Both the position numbers and the translations under genes were made by a program. From Primula veris (lineage: Eukaryota > Streptophyta > Magnoliopsida > Ericales > Primulaceae): 64,000 nt of DNA. Below the pieces are notes generated by a model that did not search any database, was not told the origin of the DNA, and saw nothing but the letters and a program-made list of their open reading frames with translations. The DNA lies in NCBI GenBank assembly GCA_963682055.1, contig OY821747.1, positions 30,750,126 through 30,814,125 on the forward strand, in the 5' to 3' direction. Shown here piece after piece: positions 43,701 through 55,121 of the stretch (position 1 is the stretch's first letter; each line of letters opens with the position of its first letter).

Positions 43701-44919
43701 GTTACTTGCCTTTCTACATGAGCTACTATAATTTCCATGCCCATGATAGTATTTCCAATCCATATGTTTATAACCGGGTTCCCTGCATTTTTTACATCAA
43801 CAGCCAATCATTTATTAGTTCTATACTTCTCACATAATAAATTACATTAAAAAAATCAAAAGGGTTGGAGAATTTACTTTTCAAAATTCATAGCATACTC
43901 ATCCTGTAATTTAAAAGAAAACATAGTGAGACATAGAATTGTGAGTATTGAGACACAAAGCCATGTGTATGTAACTTGAGATAAACAAAGTAAATGTTTC
44001 ATACAAGGAAGCAACCAAATTAGGTGCAAACGGTAACCTTTTTTATTTTGAGAAAATATTACGAATAAATAAATTTTTCCTAGGTGTTCTAACTGAAATC
44101 TCCATACTTTAGAGCATGTTTAACGGAGGCGTAGAGAGCCGAGTTTCCTCCTGGTGCAGGCGCAGACGAAGCAGATGCTACTTTAGCAGGGGTGAAGGCG
44201 CAACTCAAACTGGTCCGCCATTTATTAATTAAAAATAAAATAAAAATTATAGTTAAATTCTAACTGGTCCCTGGAAATGTTTTTAAAAACTTCAAACTGG
44301 TCACTAAAATTTCAATATGGAGGAATTCAGTCACTAAACATTTTTTAAACACCTTTTAGTCATCATTTATCGCATTTAAATTCATAAAATAAATATATAA
44401 AGGTTTTAAAATAGTATTTTTTTTTTTTTTAGTAAACTTCATATTTAAGTAGTCGGTATATTTTTAATGAAAAAAATAAAAAAAGTTTTTCATATTAGAA
44501 ACTTGAACATCAGCCTCGAACATGAATATACGCCTAGAACATGAAGATATAATCTACAAAATAAGAATTGGTTCTGAAACAAATCAAGAAGAAACAGCGT
44601 TGCTACTGAACGAGGCTTAGAAAAAAACGTCTTAGAAAAAAACGAGGCTACTGAACGAGCTACTGAACGAGGCTTACAAAATAAGTCTCGAGCTACTGAA
44701 CGAGGCTTAGAAAAAAACGTCTTTATTCATAGGAAACTAAAAATTAATCGAAAACAAAAACAATGCATAAAAAAACAAAAAGAGAGAGATGAATAATAAT
44801 AAATAATGTTTTAGAGTTTAATTGATTACCCAATCTGGGTCTGCTACATACGACGCCGCTTGGTGAATAATAAAAAGTAACAACCATACCAACGCAATCT
44901 TTGATTTACCTATCGCCAT
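40714..44919 (-). CDS. Many-exon gene of unrecognised function, signal peptide and membrane segment
   Basis: Phase-consistent exons, 5' to 3': 44919-44830, 43903-43878, 43782-43710, 43592-43570, 43473-43413, 43310-43134, 42494-42375, 42247-42190, 42080-42004, 41841-41762, 41674-41611, 41477-41423 and 41313-41248, with a last coding block about 40970-40714. The protein opens with a signal peptide (MAIGKSKIALVWLLLFIIHQ). An extracytoplasmic-type domain follows with WKYYHGHGNYSSSC, FWRHEWFTECGSG and GRSAACDVFQRYLV, then a membrane span MYLAILVSILLVLIF in exon 10. Exons 11-13 duplicate exons 7-9, but exon 13 is 11 nt shorter than exon 9, which breaks the frame into the last block. Exon 3 appears to use a GC donor (AAAG/GCAAGT). 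I do not recognise the family. It may be a live gene ending early, or one in decay. Confidence 0.5.
41007..41179. mobile_element. hAT-like MITE in an intron, GGCGGAGCC family
   Basis: The ends CATGGGCGGAGCC and CACCGCCCCTGG are imperfect inverted repeats. GCGAGATT flanks both sides (40999-41006 and 41180-41187), a perfect 8-bp hAT-type duplication. It lies between the last two coding blocks of the unknown gene. Confidence 0.7.
41230..42500 (-). repeat. Intragenic tandem duplication of exons
   Basis: The segment 41745-41240 repeats 42500-42000. Exon pairs 7/11 (KYKKTEFNPEAVKN against KYEKTELHPDEAVKN), 8/12 (SLANSCFPAN against SFADRWFPAK) and 9/13 (LFLRQVC against LLLRQC) match, as do their intron ends. 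A remnant of the last coding block ('cgatcttttggaat') also lies at about 41720, between exons 10 and 11. Confidence 0.7.
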
Positions 44920-44945
44920 CTATGTTTCTCTCTCTACCACCTCAT

Positions 44946-44968
44946 TATATATATATATATATATATAC
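44946..44968 (-). promoter_or_regulatory. (TA)n run, possible TATA region of the unknown gene
   Basis: A 23-bp TA alternation lies 27-49 bp upstream of the start codon at 44919. It could serve as the TATA region but is also a simple repeat. The leader would be very short. Confidence 0.3.
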
Positions 44969-44969
44969 T

Positions 44970-45165
44970 TAGGGTTTTCTTTTTTCTCTATTTAAACTTT
45001 TACCCCTACAAAACTACTCTTTCATTCTAATTTTTATCAAAATTGTTTTTCTTAAACTCTAATAACACAATTTAACATGTGAACCCATCGTTAATTTAAA
45101 AATCAAAATTGTACGTATTTTCATAATAAATAAATTAAATAGAAACGGAGGCATATATTTTTACT
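44970..45165. other. Intergenic spacer
   Basis: AT-rich DNA upstream of the unknown gene, with no feature seen. Confidence 0.35.
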
Positions 45166-47490
45166 AATATGTTTTAACACTTCATGGTCCCTGCCTACCT
45201 CTAATTTCAATATTCACATTTTTGTCCTTTCACTATTTAATTTTTTAGACCAATTTGTACATTTCCGTCCAATTTGATAAAACAAGTTCAAACCATCTAT
45301 TGCCCGAGGTAATTTTGTCGGGAACAGAGTAGCTCATGTAATTTTTTTTTTACACGAGATGCTCATGTAATTCATCTGAACCGTATGACTATCATATAAT
45401 AGTTGACAAAATTATACAATTATTTGAATTTAAATTTTTAAGCTTAACTTATTATTTATAAGGACCGTTAGATAGGGTTTAGATTTTACATGAGCATCTC
45501 AGTAAAAAAAAAAATTACACGAGCTATCTCATTCCCAATTTTGTCAAAACACAACTCAAATATAGCATTTTTCAATTAGATCACTAAACTTTTAAAACCC
45601 AACCAATTTAGTCACTGGAATTTGAAACTTCACCAATTTAGTCACTCAACTTAAAAATCTAACCCAATTAGAACCTTAACATTTAAAAAACTATATAAAA
45701 TAATCCCTAAAATAAAATTCGCACTAGGTAAATTCCAAGCCGGAAATAAACCATGCTAACAACTCACAAAACTCACCCGAAAATTAATCGGGTCGGAGCA
45801 GAATTGGTATATTTTTTTCGGTATATTTTTTTCACTTCCAAAAATAATCAGATTGGGATACGGGTTGAGTGTTTACGGGTTTCCTAATCAAAATTATCAA
45901 ATTTAACATTTGAACTCAATGGTCAACTTTTAAAAAATTTCATTTCGATAATTTTGATATAAATACTTGGCCGGCCAAAATTCATGTATTTTTCTAATAG
46001 ACAATTAAATGGAAACGGATGTATATTAATAAATATTTTTAGACCATCTACAATAATGTTGTTATCTCTATTGTTAACTAAAAATATTAGCTAACAATGC
46101 AATTGTGTCTTCCCATTGGGTGTGTTAAAGTGTGTGTTAACTTTATAGATGTTAAAAATATTGTTAAAGATAACAATCTTTTTAATTGTTATTAGAACAT
46201 CCACAATAGTTGTGTTACTTTTAACAATATTAACTTTGACACATCATTATTAATTGCATGTTAAATGCACATATGTAACTTAAATTTAACCTTCACATTA
46301 GTGTATTAACTTAACAAAGTTATTTAATTTTAATTAAAATTAATTATTAATTGAAATCTGATTAATCAGTCATTTTTTAAACCCCACTAATATAGGAACT
46401 AAAATGAAATATAGTTCACGTTTTAATTAATTGTATTTTGCCACGTCATCCATTAACAACATTAAAAACATTGTTATATTTAACAACTTTTTTAACATTT
46501 ATAAAGATAACACATGATTTAACATAACTAATGTAGACAAAAAAAATGCATTGTTAGCCAAGTATTTTAGTTAACAATAGAGATAACAAAATTATTGTAG
46601 ATGCTCTTACTTGATAACATGGCAAAAAAGTGTAACTCACACCCACAATTAACGACTATTTCTCACGTATATTTTTTCTATCTATATCATACTGCTATTT
46701 ATTTTCTCACATCGCATATCTATAGTACTATATTTTGAATAATTAATTTTTAATTAAAATATATAACATTGTTAAAGTTAAAACTAATGTGAGTGTTTAA
46801 CTTAATATGTCTACGTGTCATTTAATAGTTTTGTAAATGATGATGTGTCACTAGTTAACAATAAAAAATTAACAAAAGTATTATGGATACTCTTATTAAA
46901 TATTTTTACTAATATGATTTAACGCTCCATAGTCCCTACCTACCTCTGATTTCAATATTCACATTTTTGTCCCTTCACTATTTATTTTTTTAGACCAATT
47001 TTTATATTTCCGTCCAATTTGATAAAACGAGTTCACGTCATCTAATGTTAACCATTTATTGCCCGAGATAATTTTGTCGGGAACGGAGTCGCTCACGTAA
47101 TTTTTTTTTACATGAGATACTCATGTAATTTATCTGAACCGTACGACTATCATATAATAGTTGAAAAAATTATACATTTATTTGAATTTATTTTTTTAAG
47201 CTTAACTTATTATTTATAAGGACCGTTAGATAGGGTTTAGATTTTACATGAGCATCTCAGTAAACAAAATTACACGAGCTATCCCATTCCCAATTTTATC
47301 AAAACACAACTCAGTTATCGCATTTTTCAATTAGGTCGCCAAACTTTTAAAACTTAACCAATTTAGTCACTGGAATTTGAAACTTTACCAATTTGGTCAC
47401 TCATCAACTTAAAAATCTAACACAATTAGGACCTTAACATTTAAAAAACTATATAAAATAATCCTTAAAATAAAATTCGCACTAGCTAAA
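45166..47490. repeat. Pair of ~570-bp direct repeats
   Basis: Blocks at 45166-45730 and 46912-47490 match over most of their length: 'aatattcacatttttgtcc', 'ccgtccaatttgataaaac', 'aaggaccgttagatagggtt' and 'ctatataaaataatcc' occur in the same order. Each block has an internal fold-back ('catgagatgctcatgtaa' against 'ttacatgagcatctcagta'). The DNA between them (45731-46911) holds MITEs and AT-rich sequence. The layout could be a segmental duplication or two copies of one non-autonomous element. Confidence 0.6.
46047..46611. mobile_element. MITE with ~60-bp inverted repeats
   Basis: The left end GACCATCTACAATAATG matches the complement of the right end GAGCATCTACAATAATT, and the pairing continues through 'gttatctctattgttaac'. 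TTA flanks both sides. A second pair of related ends (about 46193 and 46889, 'agaacatccacaata' and 'tattatggatactctt') overlaps it, so two copies of the family are interleaved. Confidence 0.5.
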
Positions 47491-47870
47491 GTACGAATAA
47501 ATATTCATATACATTTATGTATAAACGTGTATTTATATAAAATATTCGATATGGTTTTTACTATAAAGAAAGTCAGAATTTTCTGTTTTGTTTTTGCCTT
47601 TTTATTTCTTAATTATATGTATTTATTTTTTTTAAAAAATATATTTGATTTTTTATATAAATTTTAGGGTTTAATTTTTTTAAACTGGATATTACAAATT
47701 AAAAACTCTGCTTTTCATAGATATATATACTTAATAGCATTATACTTATAGTGGCCCTTTTTACTTGACCTTAGTTTTCGCCATTTCGGTATGAGATTAC
47801 CCCGTGAATATTTTCTGTTTCTGCCAAAGTGCCAATGAAGTTAATGTTATTGTATCGGATGAAGTTGGAC
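47491..47870. other. Intergenic, no gene recognised
   Basis: AT-rich DNA upstream of the kinase-like fragment. No further kinase motifs are visible. Confidence 0.35.
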
Positions 47871-48129
47871 TAGGGTCAGTGGGTTAGCGGACGAGAAGAA
47901 GAGTCGTGGGACCAGGGCCGGTGGGTTAGCGGACGAGGAGAAGAGTCGTGTTTTACGAATGGCTGACGCGGCGATCCATGCTGACCTGGAGGACTGGGAG
48001 GATGCCTTGCTGGCATTATTGAAACTTGGGTTTAATTGTTCGTCACCAACTCCGTAAAAGAAGCCACATATCAAAGAAGTACTACAAGCACTTGAGAAGT
48101 TCCCAGATTCTTCTTCTTCATTTAATTAG
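47871..48129 (+). pseudogene. C-terminal fragment of an LRR receptor-kinase-like protein
   Basis: The plus-strand frame reads MADAAIHADLEDWEDALLAL, then LKLGFNCSSPTP, a TAA, and KRPHIKEVLQALEKFPDSSS up to TAG at 48127-48129. This is the final kinase subdomain of plant LRR receptor-like kinases (the conserved Arg in KRP and the following helix). The in-frame TAA interrupts the family's '(Q/S)KRP' site. Just before it a 13-14 residue stretch (GLADEEKSR) is duplicated in tandem. The rest of the kinase is absent. The Copia element inserted 13 bp after the stop. Confidence 0.6.
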
Positions 48130-48142
48130 TTCCACGAGAGCT

Positions 48143-49259
48143 TGAAATTCCTATCCGCTGTTCTAGTTGCAGTTTTGCAGTTAGGTTTCAAGTGAAGTTG
48201 CAACCACAGTTGGAACCTAAGTATATTGATGGACAGAACAGTAAGTTAAATGTACTTGAATTAATTCACACGCACATTTAACAACGGAGTTCACCCAACT
48301 GGGCTACGTCTCCGAGGCACTCACTCAGATTATGATATTATAAAAGCTTACAATATAGGATTCAAGTCTTAATGAAAAACTCTGAGACTCTCTCTAGATT
48401 TTTCTGCCTATCTCTATATTGTTCCTACTTTATAACTATCACTTAAAAATCAATGGCATCCCACCATTGTTTTCTTTTAAAGCTCACTGTGTATTCTCTC
48501 AAGAATGAGTTTTTTATAATTTAGAACACACACTTTTACAAGCTAAGTTATCAACTATTTATACAAGTAAAAGCAATCTTCTTTCTTTAAGATCTTGATG
48601 ATTGTTTTTGACTCTTTTTGATTGGCTTCAATCTTTCCATATATCACGATATACTTCATCGTAGGATTGACCTCAATCTTCATAAGATAGTACCTGTTAA
48701 TAACTAGCTTGAAAATAGGAGTCAGTCTTTTACTAAAAATAGGAAACATATAAGATAGTATCTTTTAGAGATAAAACCTTTCCAAATATATATATGAAAC
48801 ATTAACTCCATATTTCATTCAATTTTAAACGTATCATACTGATTTTGATAAAGAACAAAGATTGAAACAAGTGATAAAAATTTGCATAAGAATAGAGATA
48901 TAGATTAGCTAGTTTAAAGTAACAATATCTTTAAAAACTAATCTCTTTATAACTTTTAGAAAACATATTTCTTATCACTTTTAATATTCTCAGTAGATAT
49001 AAACTTAAGTCTTTAAGAACATATGAGAATATTTCCTGCATACTTTACAACAACTAATCATCATTTAAAGAATAGTAATGCAGAATAAAAGAACTAAACA
49101 GAATCCTGCAGAACAGCAGGTTGGAACTGTGGTTGCAACTGAGGTTGCAATCCTACTTGAAACCAAGAGACTGTTTCAATTCTTAACATTCAACTAGAGT
49201 TATTTAGTTCAAACCAATAGACAACAAACAGTATAAGGTCCAGAAATCTGGTCCTAACA
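48143..49259 (-). repeat. 3' LTR of the Copia element
   Basis: Minus-strand start TGTTAGGACCAGA at 49259, end at 48143 (GGAATTTCA). Near its start it holds two GGTTGCAAC-type motifs, and it carries a 12-bp segment missing from the other LTR. Confidence 0.9.
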
Positions 49260-49272
49260 ATCTCCCCCTTTG
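49260..49272 (-). other. Polypurine tract of the Copia element
   Basis: The minus strand reads ACAAAGGGGGAGAT directly before the 3' LTR, the primer for plus-strand DNA synthesis. Two more purine tracts of this kind lie at 49387-49398 (TCGGGGGAGCTC) and 49623-49638 (AAATAGGGGGAGAAAA), matching the multiple tracts known in Sireviruses. Confidence 0.8.
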
Positions 49273-49694
49273 TCATTGGTTTTGACAAATAACCTAAGTT
49301 TATAAACAGACATTTCACCTGCAGTTTTGTTAGCAAACACAGCTTTTAAACTATGTAATTTTTCAATGCTTTTGTGTCACTTATTTGAGCTCCCCCGACA
49401 AGTTAGAATAGCAGACATCATTTAAGAATAGATAGATATCCATTCACTAAAGTTTCAGAACATATTCAAATTAAAAAAACCAACAGAATTTAGAAATAAA
49501 CTGCAGAAAACATAAGGCCAAAAATACTGGCACAAAATAGTCTGAACACATAATTTACAGATACAAAATTTTGAAATTGAAACATAAACATAAAAGTGGA
49601 CAGAAATGGACACATAAACTTCTTTTCTCCCCCTATTTGCCAGAAACCAGACAAAGCTAGTAAAGAGGTCTTGTGTAGTGATGAGCTCTTTCCC

Positions 49695-50963
49695 TTAGAG
49701 GTGCATCTCTGATAACCTCTTCTTCATCTTCTTCTTCATCTTCTTCTTCTTCTTCATCTTCTTCTTTATACTGCTGAGGGAGTAGCCATTATTACTGTCA
49801 CCATCATCTTCACTTTCTGTGAGATTCTCCAGTAGCTTCTTGATCTCATAGTCATCTGTATCTAGCTCAACCCTTCTTTCTTGATTTGAAGCCAGTTTTT
49901 GTAGGAGATACCACCTTACACCTTTCTTTTTAGAAGGAACACTTGTTGTCTCCTTTTCTTTCCCTTTTTCACCATTGATGCCATTCACATGTCCTTCCTT
50001 CAGAAGTTTTGCAGAAATGTACAAGGCAGAAGGACAATTGGTGGACTTTTCAGAGGAGATTCTGATAGGATGGGTGGAAGATAGAGGTATAACTTGAGAC
50101 AGAATTAGCCCAGTGATTAAGCAAGGAAAGGGTAGCAGAATGGAGAGTGATTTAACATCACTGAAATCTCTGATGAAATTAAACACATGATTATCAAAGT
50201 TAATTGGTAACTTTGACATGATTTTATATAGAAAGACTGCCATATATTTGTTCACTCTAGAGTGTTTTTTAGTAGGAGTCCAATTAAACCTAGCAATTTT
50301 ATGAAGCACAACAGCACACAGAGTGAGTGAGGAAGTTTTAATGGAAGTACCATCAAACCTGTTATTCTTTCCTGTAAGGACAAGAGCTACAACTTCCATG
50401 TCATAATCACTACTGCTCTCAGAAGGACTAGGAGAACTTAGAAAATCATTGATTTTCTTAGGAGTAAAATCTAAAGTGAGACCCCTCACAAATACTCTGC
50501 CATAGGCTGGATCACCCTCAGTAAAGACACTAGGACTTAGATTGACATAAAATTCCTTAACAACCTCAGGATAATAGGAGTTAGGATAGCAAATTGTTAT
50601 TTCTAAACCAACATCTGTTAACAACTTCTCAACATGCACCTGAATGTGCTGATAGCTAGCTAAATTTAATTTCCTCTCAGAATGAATTTTCCTACTAGGA
50701 AGAAAACTGAACCTATCAGACATATCTTTATTCCAGAAACGAGGATCAACCTCATTCAATAGAGAATCATAAGAAAAATTAACAGTGATGGGATCATTCT
50801 GTAGGTTTCTTCTAGCACGTTTCTTAGACCTATGTTTCTTAGAAGAAGAAGACTCACTTACCTTGGCCTTAGAGCCTGTACTGGTTGTAGATTGATTTAA
50901 GAAATCTCTAAGAGTGCTATCATCTTCATAGTTGAGATTGGATTTAGGAGAATTGGAAGACAT
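49695..50963 (-). CDS. Third ORF of the Copia element, plant transposon-protein-like
   Basis: Open 422-residue ORF between pol and the 3' LTR, in the position of the env-like gene of Sireviruses. It has no signal peptide or membrane span. A Ser-rich N-terminus with a basic KKHRSKKRARR is followed by a globular region (about 75-300) with VKEFYVNL, FVRGLTLDFTPKKINDFL, VNKYMAVFLYKIM and LPFPCLITGLI. The tail ends in a Lys/Met-rich polybasic stretch. VRG-x-x-(D/S)F(T/S)P-x-x-IN is the hallmark I associate with the 'putative plant transposon protein' family, and the motif order parallels the second ORF of MULE-2. It is free of stops while gag-pol of the same copy is broken. A role in nucleic-acid or protein binding is possible; function unknown. 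Confidence 0.7.
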   Translation of the reverse strand: MSSNSPKSNLNYEDDSTLRDFLNQSTTSTGSKAKVSESSSSKKHRSKKRARRNLQNDPITVNFSYDSLLNEVDPRFWNKDMSDRFSFLPSRKIHSERKLNLASYQHIQVHVEKLLTDVGLEITICYPNSYYPEVVKEFYVNLSPSVFTEGDPAYGRVFVRGLTLDFTPKKINDFLSSPSPSESSSDYDMEVVALVLTGKNNRFDGTSIKTSSLTLCAVVLHKIARFNWTPTKKHSRVNKYMAVFLYKIMSKLPINFDNHVFNFIRDFSDVKSLSILLPFPCLITGLILSQVIPLSSTHPIRISSEKSTNCPSALYISAKLLKEGHVNGINGEKGKEKETTSVPSKKKGVRWYLLQKLASNQERRVELDTDDYEIKKLLENLTESEDDGDSNNGYSLSSIKKKMKKKKKMKKKMKKRLSEMHL

Positions 50964-51906
50964 GGTTTCAACCTTGGTTGCAACTAGACTTGGAACTACG
51001 CAGTGTGGGTTTTACAGAGAACCTAGGGTTTTTAATAGAAAGAAAGAGATAGAGTAATTCTGATTTTGTTACTGATTTGGGATAGTAAAAGAAATTAGTA
51101 TAAATAGCAATTAAGCCCAAATATTTTTACAATTAGAAAAAGATACACTCAAATCAACTTTGAAACAGATTTTGCTTAAAAATAGCATGTTTCCTTGCAA
51201 CATAAATTGAAAATAAGAATCTCAAGGAAATTACGAAGGATACTGTTTTTAGTATGATAAATCCAGCAAATAATTTTGATATACATTCCAAAAGTAAATA
51301 GATTTATCCAAAATTTCGAATTCCAAGTAGTTGAAGTTTTGAAGGAAATTTGACTTGTTTCAAGATAAAGATAGCAGTTATATAAGATATAAAACTTAAA
51401 AAAAAACAAGAATCTAGCCATTTACTCAAGAAGATATATTTATCATTGAATAACTTTAATTAAAAATTAAATCTTAGGAGCTTATTTTGAGCTAATCCAT
51501 TTTTCCTCTATACAAAAATTAGATTAATGACCTCAGCAAGGAAAGAGTATAAGTGATGTCAAAAAAAATTATCAAGACTTTGTCTTGCTTTTTCATTTGT
51601 TTTGTTCACTACGATTATTATCATAGGCATTATGAGAATCTGTAGACAATCACTGATCTGTTCTGTAGTTTGAGAATGTGGTTTCAACTAATGTTGCAAC
51701 TGAGCTTGCAAACAGCTTGTAAAATATGCACTTTGTGCTTGCAACTCTATTACCAGAGAGATTTTAAAACAAGTTACCTCACATCTGTTGTTTGAGACAC
51801 CAATTAGCGGCTTTTTCAAGACAAAAACTTCAAAGCTCAATCAAGACTTACCTTAGAAATAAAATGTATTAAAGGTACTCAAAACATATATATATAGCAA
51901 GAGTAT
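50964..51906. other. Spacer between pol and the third ORF
   Basis: Non-coding interior of the Copia element. The third-ORF leader contains GGTTTCAACC and GGTTGCAAC motifs (50964-50995). Nothing else is recognised. Confidence 0.5.
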
Positions 51907-54900
51907 TCAATTAGATCTATAGTGACATACCCCTATAACACTTCTTAAAGATTCATACTTGTTTGTATCAAGGGGTTTAGTGAAGATATCTGCTAATTGT
52001 CTTTCAGTTGAAACATGTTCTAAAATTAAACTCTTTTCTTCAACAAGTTCTCTGATAAAATGGTGTCTTAGATCAATGTGTTTAGTTCTGGAATGTTGAA
52101 CTGGATTCTTTGCCAAATCTATAGCACTTTTGTTATTACAAAACAGAGTTAACACTTCTTGTTTAATGTTATAATCATTTAACATCTGTTTCATCCAAAT
52201 TAGTTGAGTGCATCCACTTCCAGCTGCAATATATTATGCCTCAGCAATAGATAAAGAAATGCAGTTTTGTTTTTTACTAAACCATGAAACAAGATTATTC
52301 CCAAAATAAAAACAACCATCAGAAGTGCTTTTTCTATCATCTATATTACCTGCCCAATCTGCATCACAGTAACCAACAAGAAAATGATTTGTGTCTTTAG
52401 AATACCATAGACCTAGGTGAATGGTGCCTTTTACATATCTTAAAATCCTTTTGACAACTAGAAGGTGTGATTCTAAAGGGTTTGCCTGATACCTGGCACA
52501 TACTCCTACACTTAAGCAAAGATCTGGTCTACTAGAAGTTAAATAAAGAAGACTTCCAATCATAGATCTGTACAGACTAGGACATACACTCTTACCTTTA
52601 TCATTCTTGGACGGTTTTAAAGTAGTATTCATATGAGTTCTTTTCTCTTTGGTATCACTTAAGCCAAATTTCTTGAAAAGATTGTCAGCATACTTACTTT
52701 GGCAAAGAAAAATGCCATTTTCATTTTGTTTAACTTGCAATCCTAGGAAGTAAGTTAATTCTCCTCCACCACTCATTTCAAATTCATTCTTCATATCAGA
52801 AATAAATTCAACAATTCTAACATCAGATGTGGAACCAAACACAATGTCATCAACATAAATTTGAGCAATGATGATATCCTTTGTAGTTTTCTTAGTGAAC
52901 AGAGTTTTATCAACTCCCCCTCTGTTGAAACCTTTTTCAATTAAGAACTTGGTTAACCTATCATACCAAGCTCTAGGAGCTTGCTTTAACCCATACAAAG
53001 CCTTTTTCAGTAAATAAACATGTTCAGGGAATTTTGGATCTTCAAATCCTTTGGGTTGACTCACATAGACTTCTTCTTGAATTATACCACTTAAGAAGGC
53101 ACTTTTAATATCAAGTTGAAACAGCTTAAAATCATATAAACAAGCAAGTGATAGGAGCATTCTAATAGATTCTATTCTTGCTACAGGAGCAAAAGTTTCA
53201 TCAAAGTCTATTCCTTCTATTTGAGTGTAACCTTGAGCTACAAGTCTAGCTTTATTTCTAATAATGACTCCATCTTCATTACTTTTATTCCTAAAGATCC
53301 ATTTAGTCCCTATAACATTTTTATTAGAAGGTCTGGGTACTAAAGTCCATACATCATTCCTCTCAAATTGAGACAGTTCATCTTGCATAGCTAAAATCCA
53401 TTCACTATCTTCCAAAACTTCTTTTATATTCTTAGGTTCTAACTGAGAAATGTAACAAGCAAAGTGGACAACATTATTTCTTTTACCTCTGGTTTTTATA
53501 TCTGAAGTGACTTCTCTCATGACATTGTCAAGAGAATGATTTTTCTGAGTCCTTACATAGCGAGGCTTGCTGGTAGTTTGAATAGAAGATCCTTCTTCTT
53601 CTTCTTCAGACTCTGTTGTATTCTGGGTTTCAACCTTGGTTTCAACCTCGGTTTTAACCTCAGTTGCAACTGGACTTCCAACCACTATTGGACTGTCTGT
53701 TTGCTGAATTTCTCCTGTCTCTTTTTCTGTACTTCCAGACTCTTCATCATCACCTGTAATCTCATCAACATCTTTTAAGTCATCAAATATCACATTATAT
53801 GATTCCATGACACAATTTGTTCTCAGATTAAAGACTCTAAAAGCTCTACTATTTTGAGCATAACCAAGAAATATCCCTTTGTCACTTTTAGAATCAAATT
53901 TTCCAAGATGCTCTCTATCTTTAAAAATGTAACAAACACACCCAAATACCTGAAAGTACTCGACATTAGGTTTTCTACCTTTCCATATTTCATAAGCAGT
54001 CATGGTAGTACCTTTTGTAATATAAACCCTATTTACAATATGACATGCAGTGTTAACAGCTTCAGCCCAAAATCTTTTGACAAGTTTCTTAGAATTAAGC
54101 ATGACTCTAGCCATTTCCTGAATAGTTCTATTCTTTCTTTCAACTATGTCATTTTGTTATGGAGTCTTTGGTGCAGAAAACTCATGACTTATACCTAAGA
54201 AGTTGTAAAACTCTCTAAACTTACTATTTTCAAATTCAGTTCCATGATCCCTTCTGACCCTAACAATTTTACCAATGGTGGAACCTTTTTCAATTTACAG
54301 TTTCAAGCACAGAGTTTTAAAGAGTTCAAAAGTTTCAGATTTATCCCTTAAAAACACTACCCAAGAGTATCTAGAGAAATCATCTACAACTACCAAAATA
54401 TACTTCTTACCACCTATACTTGCAATTTGCATAAGACCCATTAAGTCAATATGAAGAAGTTCTAGGACTCTCTTAGTGTAAATTTGACTTGTACTCTTGT
54501 GAATACTCTTTGTCTGTTTACCTATTGCACAATCACCACAAACACCTTGGGTTTTAGAACTAAGTTTGGGAATACCTCTTATCAATTCTTCTTTAACAAG
54601 CTTATTCAAGGTTTTATAGTTCACATGACCAAGCCTTTTATGCCAAATATCAACATTGTTAGTAATAGTTTGATTGCACCTATTCTGAGGCAATTCTTTT
54701 TCAGCTTTTTCAAAAACATAGCAGCTATTTGCTGATCTAAGTCCTGTCATGACCAAATCATTATTAAGATAAGTAATTAGACACTTATCTTTGTTAAACT
54801 TAACAATCATCTTGTTGTCACACAGTTGACTAATGCTGATAAGATTGGCTTTTAGACCATCTACAAGAAATACATCATTATATCAGGCATTCCAGGTTTG

Positions 54901-55121
54901 TTTCAGGTTCATTTTCCAATAATTTTACCTATATCTCCACCTCCAAACACAACAGTGTTTCCTGTAAGATTAATGATATTTTTTAGAGAGCTTGCAATAC
55001 CTGTCATGTGCTTAGAACAACCACTGTCAAAATACCAATCATTTGAAGTAACAACATTTAAAGAAGTAATAACATCTTTATTATTGGCAATTAAGGTAGA
55101 TTTTCTTTTAACTTTCCAGAC
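51907..55121 (-). pseudogene. Copia pol (protease, integrase, RT, RNase H), interrupted
   Basis: The protease keeps WYFDSGCSKHMTG just after the gag-end stop at 55122. A one-base loss near 54880 shifts the frame. Integrase follows with H-H-C-C (HKRLGH, CGDC) and core acidic residues (HIDLMG, DHGTEF), but it is split by two stops (54295-54297 and about 54160), each a CAA-to-TAA change. The 54114-52234 block carries the integrase end, the reverse transcriptase with YVDD and GYTQIEGIDFDETFAPVA, and RNase H. A GAA-to-TAA stop at 52234 separates the last 96 residues (YIAAGSG, HIDLRHHFIRE). All blocks are otherwise collinear with Copia pol, so the copy is recently inactivated. Confidence 0.88.

Noticed and set aside
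47847..48074. Minus-strand 75-residue ORF
   Set aside because: Antisense of the kinase-like tail, whose plus-strand reading matches a known domain.
53536..53778. Plus-strand ORF within the Copia element
   Set aside because: Antisense to pol; the repetitive NLGFNLGFNL stretch comes from the GGTTGNAACC motifs on the coding strand.
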